In this document: one piece after another, positions 21,273 to 31,009 of the stretch
How positions within the stretch are numbered: position 1 is the stretch's first letter
Layout of the letters: each line of letters opens with the position of its first letter
DNA from: Mucidula mucida
Lineage: Eukaryota > Basidiomycota > Agaricomycetes > Agaricales > Physalacriaceae
DNA length: 35,757 nucleotides
NCBI GenBank assembly: GCA_015501055.1
Contig: JADNYV010000350.1
Coordinates: 1-35,757, forward strand
Direction of reading: 5' to 3'
Made by a program: the position numbers and the translations under genes
Notes under the pieces: generated by a model
What the model was told of the DNA's origin: nothing
Database searches by the model: none
Seen by the model: the letters and a program-made list of their open reading frames with translations, nothing else

Positions 21273-23342
21273 ATGTTTAGCTTGACTCGACTCAGCTGCC
21301 ATCGATTATCACTCTCCTACTTGAACCTCGCCTCCAGAATGTCGTCCTCTCTGGTCCAGGAAATTGCGGAGCAAACGGCCTTGTTCAACAACCTCCGCAC
21401 ACAAAACGCCGATGCTAATCTAATCGAAGAGGCGAAACGAAAACTTGGCGAGCTCAAGAAAGCCCAAGGTGTTCTGAATGCTAAAGGAAAAGACAAAAAG
21501 ACAGAAGGAGAGGGCGAGAAGAAGGACCGTATCTTGCTGAAAACGGCCAAAGTGCGTCGCCTGGATGATATTGGCGCGTTCAAGGCTGACCTTGCTGCAG
21601 GGAACAAGAGATTATGGACCGTCGGAAATGCTCTGTCGTCTACACATTGAACGTATCGTAAAGGAAGCCTTCACCCTTTACGGTGGCAGCTGTCTCGACA
21701 CACCCGTGTTTGAACGCAAGGACGTTCTCGCGGGCAAATATGGAGAGGATTCTAAACTAATATTCGACCTCATGGATCAAGGCGGCGAGCAGCTGGCGCT
21801 GCGCTACGACCACACCGTTCCGCTGGCGCGTTGGCTAGCTATGATTGGCGGTGGCGGGCAGGGAAAGGTCTGGCAAGTAGGCAAGGTCTACCGTCGCGAT
21901 CAGCCCGTCATGTCCAAAGGACGCATGCGAGAATTCATGCAGGCCGTACGTCTACTGGATTACTGTCGTCGCGTAGAATCAACTGATCGCCCCAGGACTT
22001 TGACATCTCGGGAACCTTTGACGCGATGATTCCGGACGCCGAAATCCTGAGTCTCATCTGCACGATCCTCAACAATCTAGACATTGGCGAGTACACCATC
22101 AAGTTGAACCACCGAAAAATACTCGATGGTATTTTTGCGGTGTGCGGTGTACCGGATGACAAGATACGTACCATATCATCTGCCGTTGATAAATTGGACA
22201 AGGTTAGCGATTGCGCGCGCGCGTCAAGCTACTTGCTTAATATTTTCTAGCTGCCTTGGTCAGAAGTCAAGAAAGAGATGACTGAGGAAAAGGGTCTGAA
22301 TCCCGCTGTAGCCGACAAGATTGGAGAGTATGTTAAACACAAAGGTCCGAGAATGAGGTCCGTCGCGCTGTAGCTTCTTCTCACAGGTATACTCACAGGT
22401 GGACCGGAATTACTGGAACTTTTATCGAAAGACGCGACTTTAACGGGCAATAACAGCGCAAAGGAAGGTCTCGAGGATATGGGCATCTTGTTTGGGTTCC
22501 TCAAAGCATACCAGATATCTGACAAGGTACAAGTGGATCCAAATGAGGAACGAATATTCATGCTTATTTCAGATATCATTCGATCTTTCTCTTGCTCGTG
22601 GACTGGATTATTATACAGGCCTCATCTACGAAGCAATTGTCGAAGGATCCGCTCCTCCTGGTCTGAAAGCGAATCCCCAAGTCTCCACTGCACCTGCATC
22701 TACGCCCCCTCCTAAAAAGTCGAAACCTGTAGACGAGGAGGAAATCGACGAATCTCAAGTAGGCGTTGGCTCTATCGCTGCTGGAGGCCGTTACGACAAT
22801 CTTGTCGGAATGTTCACTGCCGCTGCATCGGGCGACGGAAAGAAGAAAATCGTGAACACGCCTTGTGTCGGCATCAGTATTGGAATGGACAGAATATTCG
22901 CCTTATTGTCGCCAAAATGGGCGAGTATGGGTGGTCGGAGCAAGGACACGATGGTGTATGTCATGGCAGCCGGAGATGGTCTCCTCCAGGAGCGAATGGA
23001 GCTTGTTCGTGAACTACGAGAGCACGGGATCAAGGTCAGTGGTCCGTTTCTTCGGTGCTGACTACTAATATGACGTGCCTATGAAAGACTGACTTTTTGG
23101 CAAAAAACAAACCAAAACTTCCAGCACAGTTTGCGGCAGGCGAAAAGGACGAGGTACCATTTGCTGTGATCCTCGGTAGTGATGAATTGAAAGAGGGTCT
23201 CGTTACCGTCAAGGAGCAGAGATGGGAGCTCAAGGATGGGGCCAAGGTCAAAGTCGAGAGTGCGGACAAGGGAAGGAAAGTGAAGCGATCCGAACTTGTG
23301 TCTTTAGTAAAGAGCTCGGATGCGTGGACGGAATGGCGCTAA
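21273..23342 (+). CDS. HTS1: Histidyl-tRNA synthetase, probable dual cytosolic/mitochondrial
   Basis: Class II synthetase that charges tRNA-His. Exons: 21273-21551, 21601-21945, 21996-22202, 22251-22344, 22399-22526, 22573-23034 and 23088-23342; 589 aa from the first ATG. The first 22 residues ([20 protein letters not shown]) are basic and lack acids, like a mitochondrial presequence. A second in-frame ATG at 21339 has a better context (A at -3) and would start the cytosolic form. A WHEP-like helical segment ([19 protein letters not shown]) follows. The catalytic domain starts GTRDYGP, with motif 2 [14 protein letters not shown], HisA-type [10 protein letters not shown], His[11 protein letters not shown] and motif 3 [11 protein letters not shown]. 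An insertion rich in Pro/Lys/Glu (about 40 residues) separates EAIVEGS from GVGSIAAGG. The C-terminal HGTP anticodon domain contains [10 protein letters not shown] and [12 protein letters not shown]. Confidence 0.97.
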
Positions 23343-23571
23343 TGGTATATATGTTTGACATCTTAGAGTACGGTGCACTAAATTGTTAATTCTATTTTAA
23401 TTGGGCTTTAACGTTGTTCGAACGGTTCTTGTCAATTTCTTCACAGAGTTTTCTCCGCGTTGAGCTTGTAGATTTCCGGCGAAGACACAACGTGAAATCA
23501 GAGGATTCAAGACAAGTATTATTCTATCCATCGTAGAGAGTGTCATCTACAGAATCAAGGTAGACAACATG
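23343..23571. other. Convergent 3' region between HTS1 and SEC14
   Basis: 229 bp between the two stop codons. It is AT-rich near 23380-23400 and must hold both 3' UTRs and polyadenylation signals. No gene seen. Confidence 0.5.
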
Positions 23572-24668
23572 TCAAGCAGTGGCGGGTGGCTAGGGAATTC
23601 CAAGTTAGATGCTACCAAAAGGGCAATCAATGAACAGACATACTTCTTCATGAACATTCCAAGGGCCAGCATCACTCAACGAACAGCCACCATTGCCACA
23701 TTCGCAGAGTCCGCCAAATTCCTTGGGCAGGTTCTCGCGAGGAATCTGTGCAAGAAGTTTGTCCTTGTAGTCGCTCCCGATAATATCAATCTTGTTGACG
23801 GTGACCTCGTCCAACCAGGGCTTGATCAGCCTCCAAACGGCGTTGAATGCCCAGGGCGAGTTGATGATGTAGAATTTGCCCATGGTCTCGGGATAACGGT
23901 TTTGACCGACAGATGATGCCTGGCTGACGTAGTCCTTGACCTGATAGAAATTACTGAGAGAGACGTTGTTGAGATCAAGGATGGTGCATGACGTTTCAAC
24001 GGGGTGACCACATTGTTTGGAACATGCGGGAAGGCGGTCGTTGATGAACTTTTCGTACTCCAAGACAAGACGCTGTAGCTGGCGTTCTTGAGTCGTGATG
24101 GCGTACAAGGCTTTGATATTAAGCAAGCCCAATCGTTCAATGTAAACTGGGCGGCCATCCTGGAGCGAAATGAGCTGATGTATGCGTACGATTGAAGAAT
24201 GTACCTTGTCGGTCTTGTGGTAGTATGAAGGATAGTATTTGTTGACCTCCTCCCTTTCCTTGAAATCAAAGTTCCTACAAGGCGGTATGAGACGTGTCTG
24301 TAACGGGGATGGGCGGCGACTGACTTGACAATGTCATCTACGCCAAAATCTTTCCGCCATTGCTCGCACTCCTGGAGCATCTTCTTCGCCAATGGCACGT
24401 CAAACTTGCGCGCACGTAGAAATCTAACACGGTATCGAGATCAGATGGCATCTACGAAAGGATCCCGCTCGACACACCTTAGCAATAGCGCATCGTCCAT
24501 CCGTTCCTCCACAAACCAACCCTCCTGCTTGATTTCGTTCTTGAGCTTTTCAAGCGCATGCTGTTGGATCACGGAAAGATTGCCTAGGCGGCCTGGCAGA
24601 GGCTGATAGTTTGGGTCGGTGACCCCGTCTGGCATGGGGCTTGCGCTCGCCTGCTGAATCTCGGACAT
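23572..24668 (-). CDS. SEC14: SEC14 phosphatidylinositol/phosphatidylcholine transfer protein
   Basis: Lipid exchange protein that supports Golgi secretion. Exons on the minus strand: 24668-24478, 24423-24325, 24274-24205, 24159-23644 and probably 23589-23572, giving 297 aa, near the usual length of about 300. The CRAL-TRIO N-terminal helical part includes [20 protein letters not shown] (across exons 1-2) and [12 protein letters not shown]. The lipid-binding domain includes [58 protein letters not shown] and [15 protein letters not shown]. The last intron (23643-23590; GTATGT, CTAAC, CTAG) is inferred from splice signals. If it is retained the protein ends with a different short tail. Convergent with HTS1 (229 bp between stop codons). 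Confidence 0.95.
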
Positions 24669-24977
24669 GGCAATACAGATGTGATTGACGCGGATGTCGT
24701 CGCCGGAATGGGTATGTCAAGTAAATCGTTCGATGGATGACGGTAAGAAACAAGATGAGACTAGGGGCTTGCAGGACCCTATATTTTCTGCGCAGTATTC
24801 GGATATTATCCTATATCGAGCTCATAATTGCTGACAACTAGCTCCTAGTTACTTGAAGCATAGGCATACGTGTATTCACTCTCCTAATGGCGCGTAGCAT
24901 ACACGTCAAGACAGTGGCAAATTTCAGTCAGAGGATACACGGATATTCATACAAGATTCAATGTCGTGACAGATTGA
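24669..24977. other. Intergenic region between MMS2 3' end and SEC14 start
   Basis: About 310 bp containing the SEC14 promoter and the MMS2 3' UTR. No coding sequence or repeat recognised. Confidence 0.5.
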
Positions 24978-25550
24978 TTAAAATGTGGATCCCTCAGGCG
25001 GCTGAGGGAGTTTACGGTTGTGGAAGGAAGCCATTTCTCTAGAAAGCACAGTGATCAGTGACTCGGCAGACAAAGTGAACGACTTTGACGTACTTGCGCA
25101 TCTCTACCAGGACATTCTCAATGCTGTAATTCCTGGTCCAGCTGTTGAGAACGGGGATCTTGGATGGATCCACCATACCATCGACCTGATTGACAAAAGG
25201 CACGTTGACGCGCGACAGGAACTGGACGGTCGGGGCGACTTCAGGGTAGCTGGGGCCACAGGTGATCTTGAGGCTGTAGATTCGATTCTCATGCACGGTC
25301 TGCAGCACAATCAGAGTACACTAGGCGGTAGATGTTGAAGACATACATGTCCAGGTCCAATGATGGTTCCATTCCAGTTACTCATCATGATATCTTCGCC
25401 ATCCTCCAGGCCGTACGAACAAGACCCATCACCGATGCCTTTTTCGCCCTTTTCTAATTCTTCAAGTAGGCGAAAGTTTCTGGGAACTAAAGCATATCGT
25501 CTATGAGCTGAAGCCGATTGAGACAACAGGAAAGACTTACTCTTCGCCAT
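24978..25550 (-). CDS. MMS2: Ubiquitin-conjugating enzyme variant MMS2 (UEV)
   Basis: Catalytically inactive E2 variant that pairs with Ubc13 to build K63-linked ubiquitin chains in DNA-damage tolerance. Exons on the minus strand: 25550-25541 (10 nt), 25486-25347, 25299-25094 and 25038-24978; 138 aa, the standard UEV length. It reads [76 protein letters not shown] and the tail [12 protein letters not shown]. The position of the E2 active-site Cys is absent, as expected for a UEV. The start exon has only three full codons and one base. Head to head with HSE1 across 152 bp. Confidence 0.96.
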
Positions 25551-25702
25551 CGCTCACAACGATGAGGAGAGGCAAGCTTGGAACACAGCCACTTGTGCCG
25601 GGAGCCGGCTGAACGGTGGGAAGGCACAGCCCATTGCGACTCACTGCCATCTACCTCCGCAGCGAACGCATATAAGCGCAGGTACTTGTGCTTACCACTG
25701 AC
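25551..25702. promoter_or_regulatory. Shared divergent promoter of MMS2 and HSE1
   Basis: Only 152 bp separate the two start codons. A TATAAGCG sequence at about 25671 lies about 32 bp upstream of the HSE1 ATG. Confidence 0.6.
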
Positions 25703-28354
25703 ATGTTTGGCGGCGGATCCACGAACCCTTACGATGAGGTCGTCGGTAAGTTTAGCTGTCCAAGGGGCGACTGAGTGAGATAGCTGATTATTGTCCTCAG
25801 TCAAGACGACCGACGAAAACTTGACATCGGAGAACTGGGAACTAATCATGAACCTATGCGACAAAGTTCAGGATGAAGGCGAGGAAGGGTGCGCGAGCTC
25901 TCCTTGAACGTTCTCACACTCACTCACGAGCTCTCCGTAGAGCTCACAACGTAATCGCGGCGCTATTGAAGCGTCTTGCACATCGCAATCCCAATGTCCA
26001 ACTATATGCTCTCTCTCTGTCCGAGTCCCTGTCCAAGAACTGTGATATCCAGCTCCATCGAGAAATAGCATCCCGGGCTTTTACGCAAGGACTGGAAAAG
26101 TTGATTGCAGATAGAGTACGTGGACCGACAGCAATACCGCCCTTGTAGCTAATCGGAACGTAGACCACGCACGACAAAGTTAGGCAGCGAGCACTGGCTC
26201 TTATCGCAATGTGGACGGCCGAGTTTGAACATGACTCTACACTTGGTATAATGGAGGACTGCTACAAAAGCTTACAGGCCAAGAGTACGTTTCTAATATG
26301 CGAGGGTAGTACCATTCTAATCACCTCTAGACTATCGCTTTGAAACGCCACAAGAGCCTCCTCCACCAACTGTAGATGATGAAATCCGGCGAAAGGAGGA
26401 AGAAGACTTGCAGCGCGTGCTAGCCCTCTCAATTCAAGACAAGGGTGGCAGAGGTCAGTGGGACCGCTTTAACGATGTCGGTGCTAGTGGTTCTTCGTCA
26501 TCATCGGCGGCAGCGTCCAGCTCCAATCATGCAGCTGGCTCGTCATCCTATGCGCCTACATATGCAGGAGGTTATGCACCTGCGCGATCTCCGTCTCCCA
26601 AGTATTCTCAACCTGTACCTAGCGCGACACCTGCCCCGGCCCCAGCCTCTGCTGCCGCCTCTGGTGGGATCGTCACTCGTGTTCGGGCGTTACACACATT
26701 CGAACCAACCGAACCCGGTGAACTTGGTTTCGAAAAGGGTGATATTATCAAGGTTGTGGATCGCGGGTACAAGGATTGGTGGAGGGGCCAGCTCAAAGGT
26801 CGCACTGGTATTTTCCCTGTCAATTATGTTGTACGTCGACTCGATTTTCTTTCAAATGTTACTTTCTCAGTCCCTGCTTCTAGGAAGCCATGCCGGAACC
26901 CACAGCCGCTGAACTGGGCCGCGAGGCCGAGCAAGAAGCGGCCGTCTTTGCGCAGGCGGTAAACGTCGAGAAACTGTTGACGATGCTTCGACAACTCGAT
27001 CCCACCAAGGACAATTTAGCTGACAACGAAGAGATTCAAGAGCTATATCGTTCAAGCATGGCTCTGCGGCCCAAAATTGTCAAACTTATCGACAAGTACA
27101 GTCAAAAACGAGGTCGGTTTCCTGACTCTATTCATGCCCTTGGCTGACTTTGATGTAGCCGATCTTGTTTCTATGAACGAAACCTTTGTCCGAGCGCGCA
27201 CCATTTTTGATAGAATGATGGAAGAAAGTCTTACGCGACACGGGATGTACGATCAACCTCCGGGCGCCTATGGCCCTCCTGGTCAGCCGTTCGCGCGTCC
27301 TGAAAGTGCATATGGATATGGAGCCCCCGGCGCATACACCACACCAGCTCCAGGCCAGTATGCCAATGGACCTCAGCCTTACGGATATGGACCTGGGCCT
27401 TCGCCTTACGGACAGCCCCAGCCAGCGTACGCTGCTTATGGTTCGCAACCGTATCCTGGTCAGCCTGCATCGACGCCGGGGCCGCAAGGGTCAGCTCCCG
27501 GACAACAGGCGGGTCCTCTTCCTGGACAGCAGGCGGGTCCTATTCCTGGACAGCAGGCAGGTCCCATTCCTGGACAGCAGGCAGGTCCTATTCCCGGACA
27601 GCAAGGTCCCATCGCGACTCAGCAGAGTGTGGCGGGACCTGTCCAGCCTGGCCAAATGCAACAATCTATCTCGCAATCCTCCGGGCCCGCTCAGCAGCAG
27701 CAGCAGCCGGAGCGACAAGTGATATCGCCCTACGTCTACGATCCCAACACGACCTACGCCGACCCGAATGTGCAGGCTTGGGCACAGTATTACGCCAAAG
27801 GGGGGAAGGATTTAGCTGGAGCGGTGTACTTTATTTCTGTGCCGGGTGTGACAGACGAAGTTGCGCCTTCAGATCCGCCACCAGTGGTTCAACAACACCA
27901 GCCTTTGCAACAACAGCCTCTGCAACAGCAGCCCGTTGAGCAGCAGTCCGTTGAGCAACAGCTCGGACAGCATCCCGCACAACAGCTCGGCCAGCTTCCC
28001 ACACAACAACGACAACAGAGCCTTCAGACGTTGTCCTCTGGAGGGACATTGGATGTGCTGCCATCGCCATGGCCTGAAGATACCCCTCCGAATTCATCGG
28101 AACCACATGGATTACCGTATTCTCCATCGCCACCTCAGCAGTATGCTTCGCCGCTTCTTAATCAATACGGACCTCAGCAATTTTCATCACCTCCGCCACA
28201 ACAAGTTTTCGCGTCTGCTTCACCGCAGAACAGTCCCGTCGCGGCAGCAACGACGCCGTCATGGGTACTTCCCAAAGCACCGCGCAGTGCCTCTGGAGGA
28301 TTTGGAGGAGGAGGTCAACAGGGTAGCTATCAAGGGGTTGGAACGACTGCTTAA
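25703..28354 (+). CDS. HSE1: ESCRT-0 subunit HSE1 (VHS-UIM-SH3-GAT)
   Basis: Endosomal sorting protein that with Vps27 binds ubiquitinated cargo for multivesicular bodies. Exons: 25703-25745, 25801-25888, 25941-26115, 26164-26284, 26331-26830, 26884-27112 and 27159-28354; 783 aa. The VHS domain covers residues about 5-140 (NPYDEVVVKTTDENLTSENW, LLKRLAHRNPNVQLYALSL, MWTAEFEHDSTLGIMEDCY). The ubiquitin-interacting motif is at about 155-175 (EEEDLQRVLALSIQDKGG). The SH3 domain is at about 257-310 ([40 protein letters not shown]). The GAT-like helical region follows (NVEKLLTMLRQLDPTKDNL). The C-terminal 370 residues are Pro/Gln/Gly-rich and include a 24-bp minisatellite (PGQQAGPI units). Convergent with CDC43, with 27 bp between stop codons. 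Confidence 0.96.
27500..27610 (+). repeat. 24-bp coding minisatellite in HSE1
   Basis: About 4.5 tandem copies of a 24-bp unit (GGACAGCAGGCAGGTCCTAT plus TCCT) encode GQQAGPIP. The copies differ by a few synonymous or conservative changes. The unit is a multiple of three, so copy-number change would keep the frame. Confidence 0.9.
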
Positions 28355-28381
28355 GGACACTTTGTTAATTAGTTGATACTT

Positions 28382-29434
28382 TTACTTATTATTAGCTGGT
28401 ATCTGCTTCCTAGCCCATTCTGCAGTCTCTGTCCTCGCGTTCAAGAGCGGGTCAAGGTCAACATCACCCTCTGCATACATTGTAAGAGCAGCCAAGGCAA
28501 GGTAGGTATGATAGGGATCGGGCATCTCGCCCGGGGCCTTTGCGATGCCTCCATAACGAAACTCGCAAGCCTGGATGAAGGATTGTAGGGCTGGTGCATC
28601 GACAAGAGGGGCTGCACCGAGAATCTTTAATGCTGCGCCACACCAGAAACAATAACACGCGTCTGGGGGCTTGCTTGTGCGGCCGCAGAAGCCGCTCGAC
28701 GGACATTGGTTTCCGAGTAGCCACCTCACGCTCTCCCTGCTCTCCTCCTCGGATAGGGTGCTCCCTGCGAGGTACACAGAGGCAATGGCAACGTAGGTGA
28801 GTCCGCCGTGTGCTTCAGAGTGTGGTGCTTGTCCATACCCGCCTTGGTATGTCTGGGGAAAGAGGATGAGAAGAGGTAAAAAGAGGGACGAGATACTCAC
28901 TCTACACCGAGCGATAAAGGCCAATGCACGCTGTACATCGACGCCGGACCAGTCATTGAGCATATGACAAATAGCAAATGCGCAATAGAGGGTGCGGAGA
29001 TCGTCTTCACTCTCGCTGTCTGCGGTGGTGGAGAAGCTGCCGTCCTCGCGCTGACATCTTCGGACAAAGGCGAGGAGGGCGGGGCGGTCGAGTGCGTCGA
29101 AAGGATCTCTGAGGATGGCGAGGGTGAGGAGGGCGGTGTAGGTCATGATGATGTGTGCGCGGGCGGGGCCGGGGGACATGAAGGCGCTGGGGCGGAAGCC
29201 GCCGTCTTGGGAAGAGTACATGTCCCACACCCAGGCGCGCCAGTCGGATGCTTCCTGACTGTTGGGGGTGACGGAGGAGAGGAGGTCGAGGATTCCGATC
29301 GAGTAGAATGCAATGGCCATCGTCGAGCCTTCGAGTTCTACTTGACTAGCTGGGAGCCCATTTAAGCAACGTTTCGCGTGACCTACGTGCCCTTTTATAT
29401 TTGGCGTCCATCGTGCCATCGCACACTCATCCAC
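28382..29434 (-). CDS. CDC43: Geranylgeranyltransferase type I beta subunit
   Basis: Beta subunit of the prenyltransferase that modifies Rho-type GTPases. Two exons on the minus strand, 29434-28901 and 28852-28382, give 334 aa. Prenyltransferase alpha-alpha barrel repeats are visible: SSQDGGFRPSAF, REDGSFSTTADSESEDDLRT, YQGGYGQAPHSEAHGGLTYV, SSGFCGRTSKPPDACYCFW and CEFRYGGIAKAPGEMPDPYH. Asp and Cys of DACY and His of DPYHTY fit the zinc ligands of the family. The GRTSKPPDACYCFW and PGEMPDPYH style fits GGTase-I rather than farnesyltransferase or Rab GGTase. The intron (28900-28853) is 48 bp without a stop, so its retention would add 16 residues. A start at MARWTPN, five codons downstream, is equally possible. 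Confidence 0.9.
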   Translation of the reverse strand: MDECAMARWTPNIKGHVGHAKRCLNGLPASQVELEGSTMAIAFYSIGILDLLSSVTPNSQEASDWRAWVWDMYSSQDGGFRPSAFMSPGPARAHIIMTYTALLTLAILRDPFDALDRPALLAFVRRCQREDGSFSTTADSESEDDLRTLYCAFAICHMLNDWSGVDVQRALAFIARCRVSISSLFLPLLILFPQTYQGGYGQAPHSEAHGGLTYVAIASVYLAGSTLSEEESRESVRWLLGNQCPSSGFCGRTSKPPDACYCFWCGAALKILGAAPLVDAPALQSFIQACEFRYGGIAKAPGEMPDPYHTYLALAALTMYAEGDVDLDPLLNARTETAEWARKQIPANNK

Positions 29435-29648
29435 GGACGAGGTGATGGCGGGAAGAACAAGTTACAACCACCGCTCGATCATCACCCACTCAGTTATGTA
29501 ATAGACCGACAAAATGCTACTACCCTACAACCCCGACCGCCTGCTGTTGCGCCACACCCACTCCCTGCTGTGCAAGATGCAGCGTCGGTCCCGGTAAAAA
29601 TGCAGGTGCATTTTTCTCCTCCAACTCGGCATACATTACCTACCATCA

Positions 29649-30970
29649 TCAGCTTCCATTGCTGCTATTAAACAAAACACGCACCGTCATATCTCTCCGC
29701 TCCTTTGCCCACAGCTCCGCGTCCCATACATGATACTGACCCGATTCGCCTCCAGGAACCTACAATAATCAGCAAAAATCCACCAAATGACCGTGCCTCT
29801 CACCCGCACCTTGTGACTGGGTACCATGCCCGTCTCCTTTGTAATCCACATTCGTAGCGTTTTATGAAACCGCCAGTTTCGATTCCACAGCTCCTGCGCC
29901 GCCACCTCTTGCAGCGCGTCCCTTGGGCTCGAGTAGAACATGAAAAACAACGTCTCATCAGAAAACCCCGTCACCTGCTGACCGGTCGGAACACAGATAA
30001 ATGGTCATAACGAACACATACTTTGCTCGGTCCTGGAGGAGGAGTGGCCACATTGTAGCATGCTGGTATCACATAGTCAGGCTCCACACTCCGTGCAGCG
30101 CTCTGGTCTGACCAGGGCGTGATGAATGTCGAATACAAGTTGCTATTTACACATGAGCGATGAACCAGCATTGGTGTGTGGCGCTCACCCATCAAACGCC
30201 ATGTCGAGTCCCATAGTACCGAGATCATCACTATCATGCCCAGCACTCTTTATGCTCAAAAGCAGCCCCAACAGTCCCCATCTGTCCGCCGCAGATACAA
30301 GCACTTGTTGTGCCGGCGTCCGTGGATGCGACTGCACCTGCGTATTTGTTGGCTGGTTCGCTGGCGTAGGATTAGGCAGAGGCGCAGACGGTGGTGGTTG
30401 TTGTCCATTCGGCTTGTTCATCGTATACGTCTAGTCTATAAGCCTTTGCTTCATGAGTTGAAAAAAACACTCACCCCACGTCCAGCACCGACACCACCAA
30501 TATTCAACATGCCCGGTACAGTCCCGCCACCGCCGCCACCTCCACCACCAAAGCCCCCCGTTGCCGTATCCCCCAATGCCGGAAAATCATCCTCTCTTAG
30601 CTGTTGCTGTGGCGCCCATGCAGCCGTCCCGCCACCGCCGTTGTGCGGCCACAACGTCGCGCCCAATGCAGGAAAATCCGGGTCTTCTTCGCTGTGCTGG
30701 CTACCAAACCCCCGCTGAAATCCAGGCCGCCGGTACGTAGATGGGGTCACTGTTGAATTCGAATGCGTTAACACGGTTGGCGCTTGCGGTCGGTACGACG
30801 AGGTTTGCGTAAGATTTGGTGGTCGGCTAGGCGCGGACGTTGGTGTTGGTGCTATACGAATAGCTTACTATCGCAGTCAGCAGTCACAGACGCAACGCAC
30901 CTGCTCCAGGTCGATTCATCATGATAGTTTGCGCGTAAACAACTACTTGCTCGTATTTGGCATCAGCCAT
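29649..30970 (-). CDS. NOT2: CCR4-NOT complex subunit NOT2
   Basis: Scaffold subunit of the deadenylase complex (yeast Cdc36, human CNOT2). Exons on the minus strand: 30970-30901, 30851-30475, 30430-30189, 30142-30022, 29974-29804 and 29759-29649; 363 aa. The N-terminal half is low-complexity with two DFPALG motifs (DPDFPALGATLWP, DDFPALGDTATGG) and a nine-residue Gly run. The C-terminal NOT box reads NLYSTFITPWSDQSA, EPDYVIPACYNV, ETLFFMFYSSPRDALQEVAA, QELWNRNWRFHKTLRMWITK and VWDAELWAKERRDMTVRVLF. The start ATG opens MADAKYEQVVVYAQTIMMNR in front of an intron at conserved-looking spacing. Its ATG lies only 39 bp downstream of the PHD gene stop on the same strand. Confidence 0.93.
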
Positions 30971-31009
30971 GCCTAACCCTAACCTTACAAAGTACATCAA
31001 AAAATATAT
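30971..31009 (-). promoter_or_regulatory. 39-bp gap with TTAGGG-type box before NOT2
   Basis: On the minus strand the sequence GGTTAGGGTTAGG (30984-30972) ends two bases before the NOT2 ATG. It equals two telomere-type TTAGGG units. It could be a binding site for a Tbf1/Teb1-type Myb factor or part of the 5' UTR. Confidence 0.5.

Noticed and set aside
30176..30718. 180-codon plus-strand frame opposite NOT2
   Set aside because: It is the antisense shadow of the Pro/Gly/Gln-rich NOT2 exons; splice sites and NOT-box motifs are on the minus strand.
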